From Palaemon carinicauda (taxonomy: Eukaryota; Arthropoda; Malacostraca; Decapoda; Palaemonidae), in NCBI RefSeq assembly GCF_036898095.1, contig NC_090726.1:41166430-41230429 (forward strand): DNA of 64,000 nt, given 5' to 3'. Positions 1-10,433 of the stretch are shown piece after piece (position 1 is the first letter of the stretch; every line of letters begins with the position of its first letter). Both the position numbers and the translations under genes were made by a program. Under the pieces are notes generated by a model. It was not told where the DNA came from and ran no database searches. It saw nothing but the letters and a program-made list of their open reading frames with translations.

Positions 1-115
1 GAGGCGTCCGAAAACAGCATCGAATCCGGGGGGAGGACGAGAAGATCCACTCCCTTTCGTAGGTTCTCGTCTGTCACCCACCACTGAAGGTCCGTCCGTT
101 CAGCAGGACCCATAG
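1..115 (-). pseudogene. RNase H start, partial (E1)
   Basis: On the minus strand the first bases encode a peptide ending in LFSDAS, the strand carrying the first catalytic Asp of DIRS RNase H. The same stretch is found at 25681-25800 in E2, where the RNase H domain is complete. The rest of the domain is outside the window. It follows directly on the C-terminal part of the RT, as expected for an RT-RNase H polyprotein. Confidence 0.6.
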
Positions 116-120
116 GGACC

Positions 121-903
121 ATGACGTCCGGGGAATCGTGTCCTTGATTCCACCGAGACTTGAGTCGCCATTGCAGGGATCTCATCCTGAGGCGACCATT
201 TGGAACTACACGGGCCAGGGAAGAAAGGTGACCAAGGAGACGTAACCACGATTGGGCTGGGAGTTCTTCTCGTCTGAGGAAAGGATCTGCGACCCTCCTC
301 AGCCTTGCTATCCTGTCATCTGATGGGAAGGCTTTGTGGAGATTGGTGTCCAATATCATGCCTAGATATACCAGTCGCTGAGTTGGAAGCAGAGAAGACT
401 TCTCGAGATTTACCATGATCCCTAGATCTTGGCAAAGTCCTAGAAGCTTGTCTCGGTGTCGAAGAAGGGTCGACTCCGAGTCTGCCAAGATCAGCCAGTC
501 GTCCAGATAACGGAGGAGACGGATGCCGATCCTGTGTGCCCAAGAAGAAATCAGGGTGAACACTCTGGTAAATACATGAGGTGCTGTGGAGAGACCGAAA
601 CACAGCACCTTGAACTGGTATATCTTGTTGTCCAGGCTGAATCTTAAGTACTTCCTTGAAGACGGATGGATTGGGATCTGGAAGTACGCGTCTTTCAGGT
701 CCAGTGTACACATGAAGTCTTGTGGTCTCACTGCAAGTCTGACCTTGTCTGCCGTCTCCATGCTGAACGGGGTTTGTTTGACAAACCTGTTCAGAGCTGA
801 GAGGTCGATGACTGGTCTCCAGCCTCCAGACGCCTTCCTTACAAGAAAGAGTCGACTGAAGAAGCTTGGGGAACCGTAGACGACCTCCTGGAGAGCACCC
901 TTC
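121..903 (-). pseudogene. Reverse transcriptase, duplicated copy 1 (E1)
   Basis: Nearly the same sequence as 1016-1790, offset by 895 bp. It encodes the RT segment with the LDLKDAYFQIP motif and the region following YLDDWL. Reading frames shift within the copy, for example in the stretch 316-711. It is the RNase H-proximal half of a tandem duplication, so translation from the gag side would meet the other copy first. Confidence 0.7.
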
Positions 904-1656
904 CTAAACATGGTCTCGACTTCTGCCCGTAGGGCTTGCCCCCTTGCCGATCCCATGGCAAAGGAGCTCAACGACAGTGGATCCGCTGTTAGGGAAGGTA
1001 GAGATGTTGTGAACCATGACGTCCGGGGAATCGTGTCCATGATTCCACCGAGACTTGAGTCGCCATTGCAGGGATCTCATCCTGAGGCGACCATTTGGAA
1101 ATACACGGGCCAGGGAAGAAAGGTGACCGAGGAGACGTAACCACGATTGGGATGGGAGTTCTTCTCGTCTGAGTAAAGGATCTGCGACCCTCCTCAGCCT
1201 TGCTATCCTGTCATCTGATGGGAAGGCTTTGTGGAGATTGGTGTCCAATATCATGCCTAGATATACCAGTCGCTGAGTTGGAAGCAGAGAAGACTTCTCG
1301 AGATTTACCATGATCCCTAGATCTTGGCAAAGTCCTAGAAGCTTGTCTCGGTGTCGAAGAAGGGTCGACTCCGAGTCTGCCAAGATCAGCCAGTCGTCCA
1401 GATAACGGAGGAGACGGATGCCGATCCTGTGTGCCCAAGAAGAAATCAGGGTGAACACACTGGTAAATACCTGAGGTGCTGTTGAGAGACCGAAACACAG
1501 CACCTTGAACTGGTATATCTTGTTGTCCAGGCTGAATCTTAAGTACTTCCTTGAAGACGGATGGACTGGAATCTGGAAGTACGCGTCTTTCAGATCCAGT
1601 GTACACATGAAGTCTTGTGGTCTCACTGCAAGTCTGACCGTGTCTGCCGTCTCCAT
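904..1656 (-). pseudogene. Reverse transcriptase, duplicated copy 2 (E1)
   Basis: A 250-codon open stretch on the minus strand carries RT palm motifs: LDLKDAYFQIPVHP (motif A, catalytic Asp), FGLSTAPQVF (motif B region) and YLDDWL (the YxDD catalytic box), then the thumb-like region with NLEKSSLLPTQ and VYLGM. This matches the RT of element B motif by motif. The N-terminal part upstream, about 1657-1890, is in other frames and has lost a few bases compared with E2 at 26460-26690. Function would have been reverse transcription of the element RNA. Confidence 0.78.
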
Positions 1657-1893
1657 GCTGAACGGGGTTTGTTTGACAAACCTGTTCAGAGCCGAGAGGT
1701 CTCCAGCCTCCAGACGCCTTTCTTACAAGAAAGAGTCGACTGTAGAAGCCTGGGGTCCCGTCTACAACCTCCTGAAGGGGCGTCCTTCTTCAACATGGTC
1801 TGGACTTCTGCTCGAAGGGCTTGCCCCCTTGCCAATCCCATGGCAAGGGAGCTCAACGACACTGGAACCGTTGTCAGGGGAGGTAGAGACGTT

Positions 1894-4284
1894 CTCTGCG
1901 GGTCTTGTTGGCTCTGGGCGAATCCTTGAGGAAGACTTGGGGATGGTTTTAGAGTCCTTAGCTCCCTCCAGGGAGGAATACAGGACTCCAACAATGACGT
2001 CTGAGGGCTCTTCTCCGCCCCAACCCGGGACGATTCTCCTGCACGAGGTGGGGTTTCTCCCATTGGTGCAATTGGAGAACGTCTCAGCTCGGTCGACTCC
2101 CCTGAGGACGGAAAATCCTCGTCCACAGGAGAGGGAGAGAAAGTCTGGGGGGGAAAGAGCCTCCCTCAAGGACTTCCGAGGAGCCAGCTTGGCCCTGGGA
2201 GAAGTTACCACGACTTCTACTCCTCTCTTCCTCTTCAGTGGGGTCGGAGCTGCCACTGATTTGAGGCCCAACTCAGAGAAAGCAGGTTTGAAAGCCTGCA
2301 TGACAGCTCTGACAAGGGGCCCAAACCATGGCTGCTTACTGACAGCTGTGCTGTCAGAGACTCCCTCTGAAGGGAAGGGGATCGGGCGATCCTTCAGAGT
2401 AGAAACAACTGGCCCTGCCTGAAAAGAAAGGGAAGAAGAAGGTTGGTTCCTGGACCTATCCGGAGTATTCCCCTCCTCCAGCGGGAGCGCTGATGCTGAT
2501 CTGTGCTAGCCGGGGGGGGGGGGGGGGTTGAATTTGACGACCTGGAGGGTCTCGTTCCTGTAGCTTCGCATGGGGGCTAGCGCTGTGAATACCGATGGGA
2601 ATTGCGCTGGGGATCGCACGATGGGATTTTCCCTGGTTCGTGCTCAGGCGAACGTTCGCGCGGGCGCGTTGAGATGATGGCGAGGGCGCGCGGGCGAGCG
2701 CTGGTGTGCAGGAGAGCGATGGCGCGCTGGCGAGCGATGGCGAGGGCGCGCGGGCGAGCGCTGGTGTGCAGGAGAGCGATGGCGCGCTGGCGAGCGATGG
2801 CGCGGAGGTGATGGAGCGCGTGGGCGAGCAGGTGCGCGATCTGGCGACAGCAGAGGAGGTGTCGAAGGGTGTGCAAGCGCTTGCGCGCGCGGAGGTGATA
2901 GCTCGCGCGCGCCTGGGCGCACAGAAACTCGCTGAGCTCTAGAAGGAGTGCGCACACGTGCAGGGGAAATACCCGCAGGAGCTGTGACAGGTGCGCGTGA
3001 GGGAGACTGCGCGCGATGGCTGACGAGCAGACGAGGTCCGAAGGCGCGTAGGAGATCGCTGAGGGGAAGGAGAAGAAAGATTCTTCCCTTCTGCGCCCAG
3101 ATCTGAAGATCGTGGGCTTGCAGGCGAACGTCGGCGCGTAGGTGAAGAGCGCTGGCGAGCAGGAGATCGTGGGCGCGAGTGGCACGCATCAGGATGAGGG
3201 CGCGCAGATGTGCGCTGGTGAGGAGAAGATCGCTGGCGCGCAGGTGAGCGCTGGCGCGTAGCCTCAGCCACAGGAGATCGCTGGCGCGTTGTCCCTGGAG
3301 CAGGTGGTTTCTGAAGAGCAGTCTCAGGAACAGCAGGAGAGCGCTTGCGCGCCATAGCGCGTGGGCGTGCAGGAGAGCGTTGGCGCGCAGGGGATACCTG
3401 GCGCTTAAGGGACTTACTCACAATGCGAGAAAGCCCTTTTGCCCCGAAGGGACCGATGCCCGTTGGATAACGGGGTGTGTGGGCGCCCAAAGTGCGTCAG
3501 CGGCCAGGAATGGAGATGGAAGGTCAGCAGGTCTGGCAGGCAAAGGAGATCGTGAACGATCTGCAGAGGTCCAGGGATACAGCTGCAACAGTGGGTGCAC
3601 GGCGAGGAGGATCCTCTGCGGGGGACTGCAAAGACAAAGAACCGAAGAGGCGCCTCCTAACTCCCTTGTGGGGAGAAGGAAGTCCTCTCCGGCGAAGAGG
3701 AAGGCGAGCTTTCCATCTGATATGTCCTCTGGGGGCAGCAGGCAGACCATCGGCAGTCCTCCGAAGAGGAGTGTCTGTCAGTGAACTCCCCCAAGGGGGA
3801 GAATCGCCTGCAGGAGAGACCGTTGGACTTAGCTCCTCCCTCGAAGGATGTTCGGAGGGGGGAACTAAGCCTTCAGCTGCATTGGGAACCATAGTAGGGG
3901 TTTGACCTAACTCGTCGGAAGCCCTTGCCACAACAACGTCGACGATAGACAGTGGATCAACCTCTGCTACCGCCGGTGACTGTTTGACAGCAGCCCCCAA
4001 CCTGATTATGTCAAACAGGGCTTCCTTGGAGGGCAAACCCTGAAGCCCCAAGGAAGCCCAAAGCTGCAATAAATCATTGTTAGACACATTATCAGAAATA
4101 TCCTCTCCCGGGGGAGGAGGAGGAGCTGCCTCGCTATGGGAGGCAACTCCCTCTCCCGAACCCTGAGGTTGGTGAACGCAAGTACGGCCTACGCTACCAC
4201 TCGACGGCCTCTCGGGAGAGACCGATCAAGTGGGAGCTTCGGAGAAGGTTCGGGCTACAGAAGAAGAGTCCTTGGGATTTTCTC
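1894..4284 (-). pseudogene. gag-like region (E1)
   Basis: Minus-strand stretches such as 1762-2301, 2577-3490 and 3524-4087 are open but in different frames, so the original gag is broken. The right part begins with MSNNDLLQLWASLGLQGLPS and is rich in Ser, Pro and acidic residues. The centre (about 2640-3390) is an Arg/Ser/Pro/Ala repeat. The left border (about 1890-1955) aligns with E2 at 28015-28080, and the E2 stretch 26690-28015 is missing here. A G-run at 2510-2527 interrupts the frame. No enzymatic motif is visible; gag is inferred from position. Confidence 0.55.
2640..3390. repeat. GC-rich degenerate repeat coding RSPAR-type peptides
   Basis: A 60-bp unit occurs twice almost exactly (about 2677-2736 and 2737-2796), followed by many degenerate units built around gagcgctggcgcg and caggagagcg up to 3390. 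On the minus strand this reads as repeated RSPARPR/RSPAHQ peptides in more than one frame. The stretch is much richer in G+C than its surroundings. It lies in the gag region, where the other DIRS copies here also carry repeats. Confidence 0.75.
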
Positions 4285-4560
4285 TCAAGGAAACCCTTGG
4301 AGGAGAAATATCCTGTTTGGACTTCTTCTGGCGCCAGGAAAACCTCTCCCACTGGGAGGTAGACTACTCCCTACACTCACCGCATACTTTATTTCTTTCA
4401 CACTGTTGGCCCCTGCAATAAGGACATAAGGTGTGAGGGTCTGTGTCCACTGCCGACAAACGTTCCGCAAGGGCGGTCAGGTAAGCCGGGACACTTCCGC
4501 ATGGTAGAGGCCAAATTCCAAACACACTGAAAAGAAAAAGCAAAAAAACAAAGATCAAAG
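4285..4560 (-). pseudogene. Cysteine-rich N-terminal gag/leader segment (E1)
   Basis: The minus-strand frame contains DPHTLCPYCRGQQC followed by CGEC, with cysteine spacing CX2C-X4-C-X5-CX2C. Exactly this spacing, after the same DPHT, occurs in element B at about 20830-20870. The pairs of cysteines suggest a zinc-binding fold at the start of gag. The frame is not continuous with the downstream gag in this copy. Confidence 0.55.
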
Positions 4561-4639
4561 GCTGTCATAAGTGAGGGTGGGAGCAGACACGTTTGATCGT
4601 CACCCAAGCCAAAAGCAAAGTGAGCTAATCACAGGTGTG

Positions 4640-4799
4640 TGAGGGGGGGAGGGGTAGCAAGCTACCCCTCCCTACACCCTCGCTAACTAGCGAGGGGGTA
4701 GTAAACCCTCGTTAAAATTCTAATGGCTCGTCATTTCAGCTACGGCGAAAGTAATACCCATATTAAATAGCGTGGTTTGTATTTCAGTTACGGAACAAA
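4640..4799. repeat. 5' inverted terminal repeat of E1
   Basis: Contains the element-end signature running from caagctacc through taaaccctcgttaaaattc to the terminal gttacggaacaaa. The inverted counterpart is at 6029-6230 and the direct counterpart at about 34880-35036, both belonging to E2. Confidence 0.8.
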
Positions 4800-5085
4800 G
4801 GGAAAATAGCCCAATGAGGAAAGGAAACAGTGAAAACTACAAGAGAGGTTTAAGAATAAAAAAAAATTTATCTTTCATATATAAACTATAAAACTTGAAA
4901 AAAATAGGATAAAAATTTCAAAATAACAAGAGGAAGAGAAACAAGATAGAATAGTGTAGCCGAGTGTACCCTCAAGCATGAGATCTCTAATCCAAGACAG
5001 TGGAAGCCCATGGTACAGAGGCTATATCACTACCCAAAACTAGAGAACAATGCTGTATAGAGAAAAAATTGTTAAGAGGTGCATG
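4800..5085. repeat. Dispersed SINE-like repeat, interrupted by E1
   Basis: The sequence resumes at gggaaaatagcccaatgagg immediately after the E1 end and continues through gatagaatagtgtagccgag to the cactacccaaaactagaga motif. It aligns with the complete copy at 55150-55475. The upstream half is absent here because E1 sits inside the repeat, so E1 inserted into a pre-existing copy. No RNA polymerase III boxes were identified with certainty. Confidence 0.6.
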
Positions 5086-6028
5086 ATAAGAGAGTATAAG
5101 AAAATCTTATATCTATGTGGGATGATTACACTCCTACAAAAATACATAAATTGAAAAATAATGAAATAATTGTACCAAAAAAAATTAAAGTATCATTTAT
5201 CACAAGGCGTCACTTTACATTTTTTCCCTATCCACCACTAGGGGTTAGACATGGTGTGACTTATACATGAAGACGCTTTTGGTGCTTCAGCGAATCTTGG
5301 AAGAATTTGAACTTCAAGAAGCAGATCTTGTATTCTTTTCTGGTCTTGTAACAAAACTGGTTGACTCTTGAGCAGACTGTCAGACAAAACTCTTGTCACA
5401 TAATTCGTCGACGAACTTGAAAGAACATTTTCTGGGCTCAAAACTTTTTCCCTGATTTGCTGGCTTTAGGAAGTCACCTGAAAATTGCATTGGAGTGAAT
5501 TCAGATGTACTAAATTACGGCAACGACACTGTAATCAGGTATCGATTATTTTAAAAAATATCTGAAGACATAAGTGACAGCCCAATATATTTTTTCCCAC
5601 GTATGGGATTTGTAAGACAGAAAAGTTCCAACTAATATAAAAATAATGGCAATCCAACTGTAATTAGAATACCCTTAACAATTTAAAAGTAAATTTTAGG
5701 CATTTAAAAGTGCTGTATCCAATATTTTTTACCCATACAAAAGTTTTTAAGGCTAAAAAGTTCTCACTAATATCACATTAATAGTAAAGTTAGTGCTTTC
5801 AACACCCAAACTTTGAGGCTAAAACAGAAAAACACACTAATGCTGTGATCGTTAAGTTGATATATAAATGGAGTTTAACTTCGCTTACACAATGCTACGT
5901 TTAAATTTGATAACTTCATGAAAATCAGATTGAAAAGAATACTGTTTAAATTCAAGTCTTGCCAAGAAGACAGGTAAATATCATGAGACTGTCGAGGCCC
6001 TAAAAAAGGACCAATTCTTGAATTGAAT
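5086..6028. other. AT-rich spacer, no gene seen
   Basis: No recognisable protein, RNA gene or repeat boundary was found. Short open stretches (for example 5238-5441 on the minus strand) resemble nothing and have no codon bias. Confidence 0.6.
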
Positions 6029-6230
6029 ATGACATTCGGAAATAATTTGTATTTTTCCTAACTTTACAAACCTTAGCTATCTAAAGTGGGTAATTACTTT
6101 CGGCGTAGCTGAAAGGACGAGCCATTAGAATTTTAACAAGGGTTTACTACCCCACCGCTAGTTAGCGGGAGGTAGGGAGGGTAGTTAGCTACCCTCCCCC
6201 CTCACACACCTGTGTGGTAAGTTCACTTTG
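6029..6230. repeat. 3' inverted terminal repeat of E2
   Basis: Reverse complement of the 5' terminal repeats at 4640-4799 and 34880-35036. The outermost bases (6029-6070) are an extension specific to this end; its complement recurs in the ICR at 6283-6330. Confidence 0.75.
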
Positions 6231-6282
6231 CTTAGAGGTAAGACTTCATGGGGGACAGGGCTGGCAGGCAAGTTTGATTAAA

Positions 6283-6385
6283 TAGTTAAGGTTTGAATAG
6301 TTAGGAAAAATACAAATTATCTCCGAATTTGTCATTTGTTCCGTAACTGAAATACAAACCACGCTATTTAAAGTGGGCGACTCAA
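6283..6385. repeat. Internal complementary region (ICR) of E2
   Basis: The left half is the complement of the 3' outer end and the right half (from gttccgtaactg) the complement of the 5' outer end. They abut at the sequence expected for a circle junction. This arrangement next to the 3' terminal repeat is the defining feature of DIRS replication intermediates. Confidence 0.75.
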
Positions 6386-6819
6386 CCCTTAGGAAGGGTG
6401 GAATAAGTCCCAGCCATACTGGCTTTTGGCTTTTGCCTGGGGACTCATTATCTGAGTGTGTCAGCACTCAACAATAAAGAGTCCCTGCACCTCGCTCGCA
6501 CCTTGCTATGCAAGGGCTGCGGCCTACATAAGATGTGTGTGAAGGAATATGTGTGACTAGTCCTAGGAAGTTGACCTGAAGTTCTTTAGATGGAAACTTT
6601 AGGCTAGGACTCTCCCAATACCACCTCGTCAGGGTATGGGGACGCGACAGTATTAACTTAAATACTAAGAACACAAGGGAACATGGTTTACCTGCAGTGG
6701 TTTGAGGTCAGCTGTGCAGAGAACCCAGGATGGTGCTTTCCCCAAGAGAGGGGAGGATGAAGAAAAGAATAAGGGCCAGACATACCTTTTCATTCATGCA
6801 GAATAAGACCGGGTAACAA
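6386..6819. other. 3' non-coding region of E2
   Basis: Lies between the ICR and the recombinase C-terminus. No conserved coding potential was seen. A comparable 0.4-kb non-coding interval is present in A, B and C. Confidence 0.55.
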
Positions 6820-7323
6820 TGCCCTCAACCTTCTGCTACTTGTCCATTAAGGAGCCTGAGGTTTTGACCAGCTGTTGTGCAGCCACCACAGGGCCGATAG
6901 AGAACGTATCGAGCCTCCTGTGGGTCACGTCTTGCAGGTAGTGGGCTGTGAATGTCGTTTGACGCTTCCATACCCCTGCTTGTAGAACCTGCGCCACTGA
7001 GAAGTACTTCTTGAAGCCCAGGGACGTAGCTACTCCCGACATCATGAGCTCTAGGGCGCCGTGATAGAGGAGGGTCAGGATTCAGGGACAGATGGATTGC
7101 CTTTCGAATCCATGCTGAGATGGTGTTCTTGGTAACCCTCCTCTTCAATCTCCCAGTGCTAACGAACAATGCCTGCACTTGGGGACGAACTGCAGCTGTT
7201 CTTTACAGATATAGCCTCAGACTCCTTACTGGGCACAGTAGGAGATGGTATGGGTCATCTGTTACGGAACGAAGACTCGAAATCCGGAGGGAGTCGAACC
7301 GAGGGTCCGGCACTCCCGGATTC

Positions 7324-7355
<32 letters not shown>

Positions 7356-7571
7356 AGTTTTCTGGCATCCTGAGCCCGGATTCTGAGTTTTAGCAATAAA
7401 CTCAGGGACGAAGTTGAACGTTACCTTCCCCCATCCCCTTGAATGGGCGATGTCATAAAGAGACCATGAAGTTCACTAACTCGCTTGGCTGACGCCAAAG
7501 CTAGTAGGAACACCGTCTTCCAAGTCAGGTGGCGATCTGAAGCCTGGCGTAATGGTTCGTAGGGAGGTCTC
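6820..7571 (-). pseudogene. Tyrosine recombinase, C-terminal half (E2)
   Basis: Reading leftwards from 7571 the frame contains LTWKTVFLLALASAKRVSEL, the segment with the first catalytic Arg. It is followed by a FIAKTQNPG segment, then a VRSLRLYLYRTA-like stretch, the RAHDV box (HxxR region) and TFTAHYLQD, which aligns with the FYLKD segment holding the nucleophilic Tyr in A-D. A one-base loss at the HxxR box shifts the frame (AHDVG, then resuming GVATSLGF). It would have cut and joined circular cDNA at integration. The N-terminal half is at 24548-24950. Confidence 0.75.
7315..7386 (-). mobile_element. Short truncated retroposon with 12-bp target duplication
   Basis: A 48-bp insert (7327-7374) made of a TTGA-type tetranucleotide run plus aagttttctggcatcctgag is flanked by two copies of cccggattctga (7315-7326 and 7375-7386). 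Removing it restores the recombinase reading. The flanking repeats are target-site duplications; the tetranucleotide run is the 3' tail, so the insert is in minus orientation and severely 5'-truncated. I associate this tail with decapod SINE-like repeats. Confidence 0.7.
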
Positions 7572-7575
7572 TTAA

Positions 7576-7849
7576 CCCTTTTACCCCCAGGCTTTTTGGA
7601 AATTTCCAACCCTTAACCCCCAAGGGGTTACTTTTTTCCCAGCATATTTTGGTGTATATTTCTTTTAACCCTGGATAGGTACGCTCCTCGGACACCCCTT
7701 TAAGGGTATACTCGGACGCGAACGACCCCGACGCCAAAAAAAATTCTTGAAAAATCAGTTTTTGCAGTAACCTCCTTATTTCTTTTGCCCAAAAAAACTT
7801 CAATGAATGCTTAAAACAACTGTAAAGATAAATACTACTCATCTGCAGA
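7576..7849. repeat. Left end of the TTAA-flanked element
   Basis: Terminal inverted repeat, a second aaccccc-type box at about 7613, the aaccctggataggtac subterminal repeat and the gacgcgaacgaccccgacg motif, then an A/T-rich stretch up to the start of DIRS A at 7850. Short open stretches here are not genes. Confidence 0.7.
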
Positions 7850-8046
7850 AAAATGTTATTTTCATTAGTAAAATAAATTTTTGAATATACTTACCCGATG
7901 ATCATGTAGCTGTCAACTCTGTTGCCCGACAGAAATCTACGGTCGGGATACGCCAGCGATCGCTATACAGGTGGGGGTGTACACAACAGCGCCATCTGTG
8001 GTCAGGTACTCTAGTACTTCTTGTCAACACCACCTCATTTTTTCCT
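7850..8046. repeat. 3' terminal repeat of DIRS A
   Basis: 7850-7890 is the outer extension unique to this end; 7891-8046 is the reverse complement of 14371-14521. The repeat contains gttgcccgacaga and ends near cctcattttttcctc. Confidence 0.85.
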
Positions 8047-8090
8047 CGGTCCACTGGTTCTCTATGGGGAGGAAGGGTGGGTCAATTAAA

Positions 8091-8182
8091 TCATGATCAT
8101 CGGGTAAGTATATTCAAAAATTTATTTTACTAATGAAAATAACATTTTTCAATATTAATCTTACCCGATGATCATGTAGCTG
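8091..8182. repeat. ICR of DIRS A
   Basis: The complement of the 3' outer end (through tattcaaaaatttatttt) is fused directly to the complement of the 5' outer end (from caatattaatc). The fused sequence reproduces the order at the A/B boundary (14531-14560) read on the other strand. Confidence 0.85.
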
Positions 8183-8568
8183 ATTCACACCCAGGGTGGT
8201 GGGTGGAGACCAGCATACATGTTGACAAAGAAGCTAAGTATCCCGTATTTCATTTTATTAGTTATTCAAAAATAACATAAAATAAATAAGTACCTGGTAA
8301 GGAAGACGACTTGAACCATTACTCTGCCTTTATTAAGTACGTCTTCCTTACTGAGCGTAGCGATCCTCTTAGGATGCTGAACGACTCTTAGGTGCTGAAG
8401 TATAAAGGGCTGCAACCCATACTAAAGGACCTCATCACAACCTTTAACCTCGGCGCTTCTCAAGAAAGAATTGACCACCCGCCAAATCAACAAGGATGTG
8501 GAAGGCTTCTTAGCCGACCGTACAACCCATAAAAAGTATTCAAGAGAAAGGTTAAAAAGGTTATGGGA
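8183..8568. other. 3' non-coding region of DIRS A
   Basis: Starts with the gattcacacccaggg motif that follows the ICR in A, B, C and D. It contains a ggtaaggaagacgacttga segment and the gaccacccgccaaatca motif, both conserved among the four elements. No ORF is supported. Conservation suggests an RNA function such as 3' processing or replication signals (inference). Confidence 0.6.
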
Positions 8569-9740
8569 TTATGGGAATGTAGTGGCTGAGCCCCCGCCTA
8601 CTACTGCATTCGTTGCTACGAATGGTCCCAGGGTGTAGCAGTTCTCGTAAAGAGACTGGACATCTTTGAGATAGAATGATGCGAACACTGACTTGCTTCT
8701 CCAATAGGTTGCATCCATAACACTCTGCAGAGAACGGTTCTGTTTGAAGGCCACTGAAGTAGCCACAGCTCTCACTTCATGTGTCCTTACCTTCAGCAAA
8801 GCAAGGTCTTCTTCCTTCAGATGAGAATGTGCTTCCCTAATCAGAAGCCTGATTAGTAAGAAACTGAGTTCTTAGACCTTAGAAGAGAAGGCTTCTTGAT
8901 AGCACACCATAAGGCTTCTGATTGTCCTCGTAAAGGTTATGACCTTTAGATAGTACCTAAGAGCTCTAACTGGGCAAAGTACTCTCTCCAGTTCGTTCCC
9001 CACCAAGTTGGACAGGCTTGGGATCTCGAACGACTTAGGCCAAGGACGTGAAGGAAGCTCGTTTTAGCAAAAAACCGAGCTGCAAGGAACATGTAGCCGT
9101 TTCAGATGTGAAAACTATGTTCCTGCTGAAGGCGTGGATCTCACTTACTCTTTTAGCTGTTGCCAAGCACACGAGGAAAAGAGTTTTTAATGTGAGGTCC
9201 TTAAAAGAGGCTGATTGGAGAGGTTCAAATCTTGATGACATAAGGAACCTTAGGACCACGTCTAGATTCCAGCCTGGAGTGGACAACCGACGTTCCTTTG
9301 AGGTCTCAAAAGACCTAAGGAGGTCCTGTAGATCTTTGTTGGTGGAAAGATCCAAGCCTCTGTGGCGGAAAACCGCTGCCAACATACTTCTGTAACCCTT
9401 GATCGTAGGAGCTGAAAGGGATCTTACGTTCCTTAGATGTAACAGGAAGTCAGCAATCTGGGTTACAGTGGTACTGGTTGAGGAAACTGCATTGGCCTTG
9501 TACCAGCTTCGGAAGACTTCCCCTTTAGACTGATAGACTCTGAGAGTGGATGTCCTCCTTGCTCTGGCAATCGCTCTGGCTGCCTCCTTCGAAAAGCCCC
9601 TAGCTCTTGAGAGTCTTTCGATAGTCTGAAGGCAGTCAGACGAAGAGCTTGGAGGTTTGGGTGTACCTTCTTTACGTGAGGTTGACGTAGAAGGTCCACT
9701 CCTAGAGGAAGAGTCCTGGGAATGTCGACCAGCCATTGCA
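8569..9740 (-). pseudogene. Tyrosine recombinase (DIRS A), frameshifted
   Basis: The upstream block (9035-9740 of a longer frame) contains the core-binding domain ARGFSKEAARAIARARR and the ATAKRVSEIHAF segment with the first catalytic Arg. The downstream block (8569-8799) carries THEVRAVATSV (HxxR), TYWRSKSV (Trp) and FYLKDV (nucleophilic Tyr). Frames are lost between 8800 and 9034, where the linker is full of small indels. All catalytic residues are present across the two blocks, but no continuous protein is possible without frame changes. Confidence 0.78.
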
Positions 9741-10176
9741 GTACCTCTATGAACCATTCTCTCGCGGGCCAGAGGGGAGCAACCAACGTCAGCCGTGTCC
9801 CTTTGCGAGAGGTGAACTTCTGAAGTACCCTGTTGACAATCTTGAACGGCGGGAATGCATACAGGTCGAGATGGGACCAATCCAGCAGAAAAGCATCCAC
9901 GTGAACTGCTGCTGGGTCTGGAATCGGAGAACAATACAACGGGAGCCTCTAGGTTATCGAGGTAGCGAACAGATCTATGGTTGGCTGACCCCACAGGGCC
10001 CAAAGTCTGCTGCAAACCTTCTTGTGAAGGGTCCACTCTGTGGGGATGACCTGACCCTTCCGGCTGAGGCGATCTGCCATGACATTCATATCGCCCTGAA
10101 TGAATCTCGTTACCAGCGTGAGCTTTCGATCTTTGACCAGATGAGGAGGTCCCTTGCGATCTAGAACAACTTCCAC
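9463..10176 (-). pseudogene. MT-like (DAM-type) domain (DIRS A)
   Basis: Two adjacent frames (9463-9939 and 9949-10176) encode QPTIDLFATSIT, YCSPIPDPAAVHVDAFLL, LYAFPPFKIVNRV and LVAPLWPAREWF, the conserved block downstream of RNase H in DIRS elements that is usually annotated as an adenine-methyltransferase-like domain. It overlaps the N-terminus of the recombinase frame. A frame break lies at about 9945. Whether it has methyltransferase activity is unknown even in intact elements. Confidence 0.65.
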
Positions 10177-10433
10177 GAATGAGTCCCTCCCTGCTTGGAG
10201 ATGTAAGCCAAGGCTGTGGTGTTGTCAGAGTCCACCTCCACCACCTTGTTAAGCTGGAGGGACTTGAAGTATATCAAGGCCAGATGAACCGCCAACAGCT
10301 CCTTGCAATTGATGTGAAGTGTCCTTTGCTCCTGATTCCATGTTCCCGAGCATTCCTGTCCGTCCAAAGTCGCACCCCAGCCAGAGTTTGATGCGTCCGA
10401 GAAGAGACGGCGGTCGGGTTTCTGAACAGCCAA
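10161..10433 (-). pseudogene. RNase H domain (DIRS A)
   Basis: Contains LFSDASNSGWGATL (first Asp), INCKELLAVHLAL (Glu), VDSDNTTALAYISKQGG (second Asp) and, in the next segment, NVMADRLSR (last Asp). Spacing is as in element B. The frame breaks after SKQGGTHS. Confidence 0.75.

Larger units (their letters stand above)
121..1893. repeat. 895-bp direct tandem duplication
   Basis: Bases 121-1015 and 1016 to about 1893 are two head-to-tail copies with scattered substitutions and a small deletion near 1700 in the second. Both align to one single stretch in E2 (25801 to about 26690). The duplication is therefore private to E1 and covers most of the RT. Confidence 0.85.
1..4799 (-). mobile_element. 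DIRS-like retrotransposon E1, 5' part (window-truncated)
   Basis: Minus-strand element entering from the left edge. From right to left it shows an inverted terminal repeat ending near 4799, a cysteine-rich leader ORF, a long gag-like region, and reverse transcriptase running into RNase H at base 1. The terminal sequence is the reverse complement of the one starting at 6029 and is repeated in direct orientation at about 34806-35036, which defines a family with E2. The recombinase end lies outside the window. Coding frames are broken and the RT is duplicated, so this copy is dead. DIRS assignment rests on RT similarity to elements A-D and on ITR/ICR structure seen in E2. Confidence 0.82.

Noticed and set aside
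1505..2422. 305-codon plus-strand ORF
   Set aside because: Antisense shadow of RT and gag of E1.
2577..3490. SR-type splicing factor gene
   Set aside because: Repeat lies in the gag region of E1, several frames are equally open, and there is no RRM.
7255..7326. tRNA-like segment (gagtcgaaccgagggtccgg resembles a T-arm)
   Set aside because: It is part of the E2 recombinase coding frame on the minus strand and no cloverleaf could be drawn.
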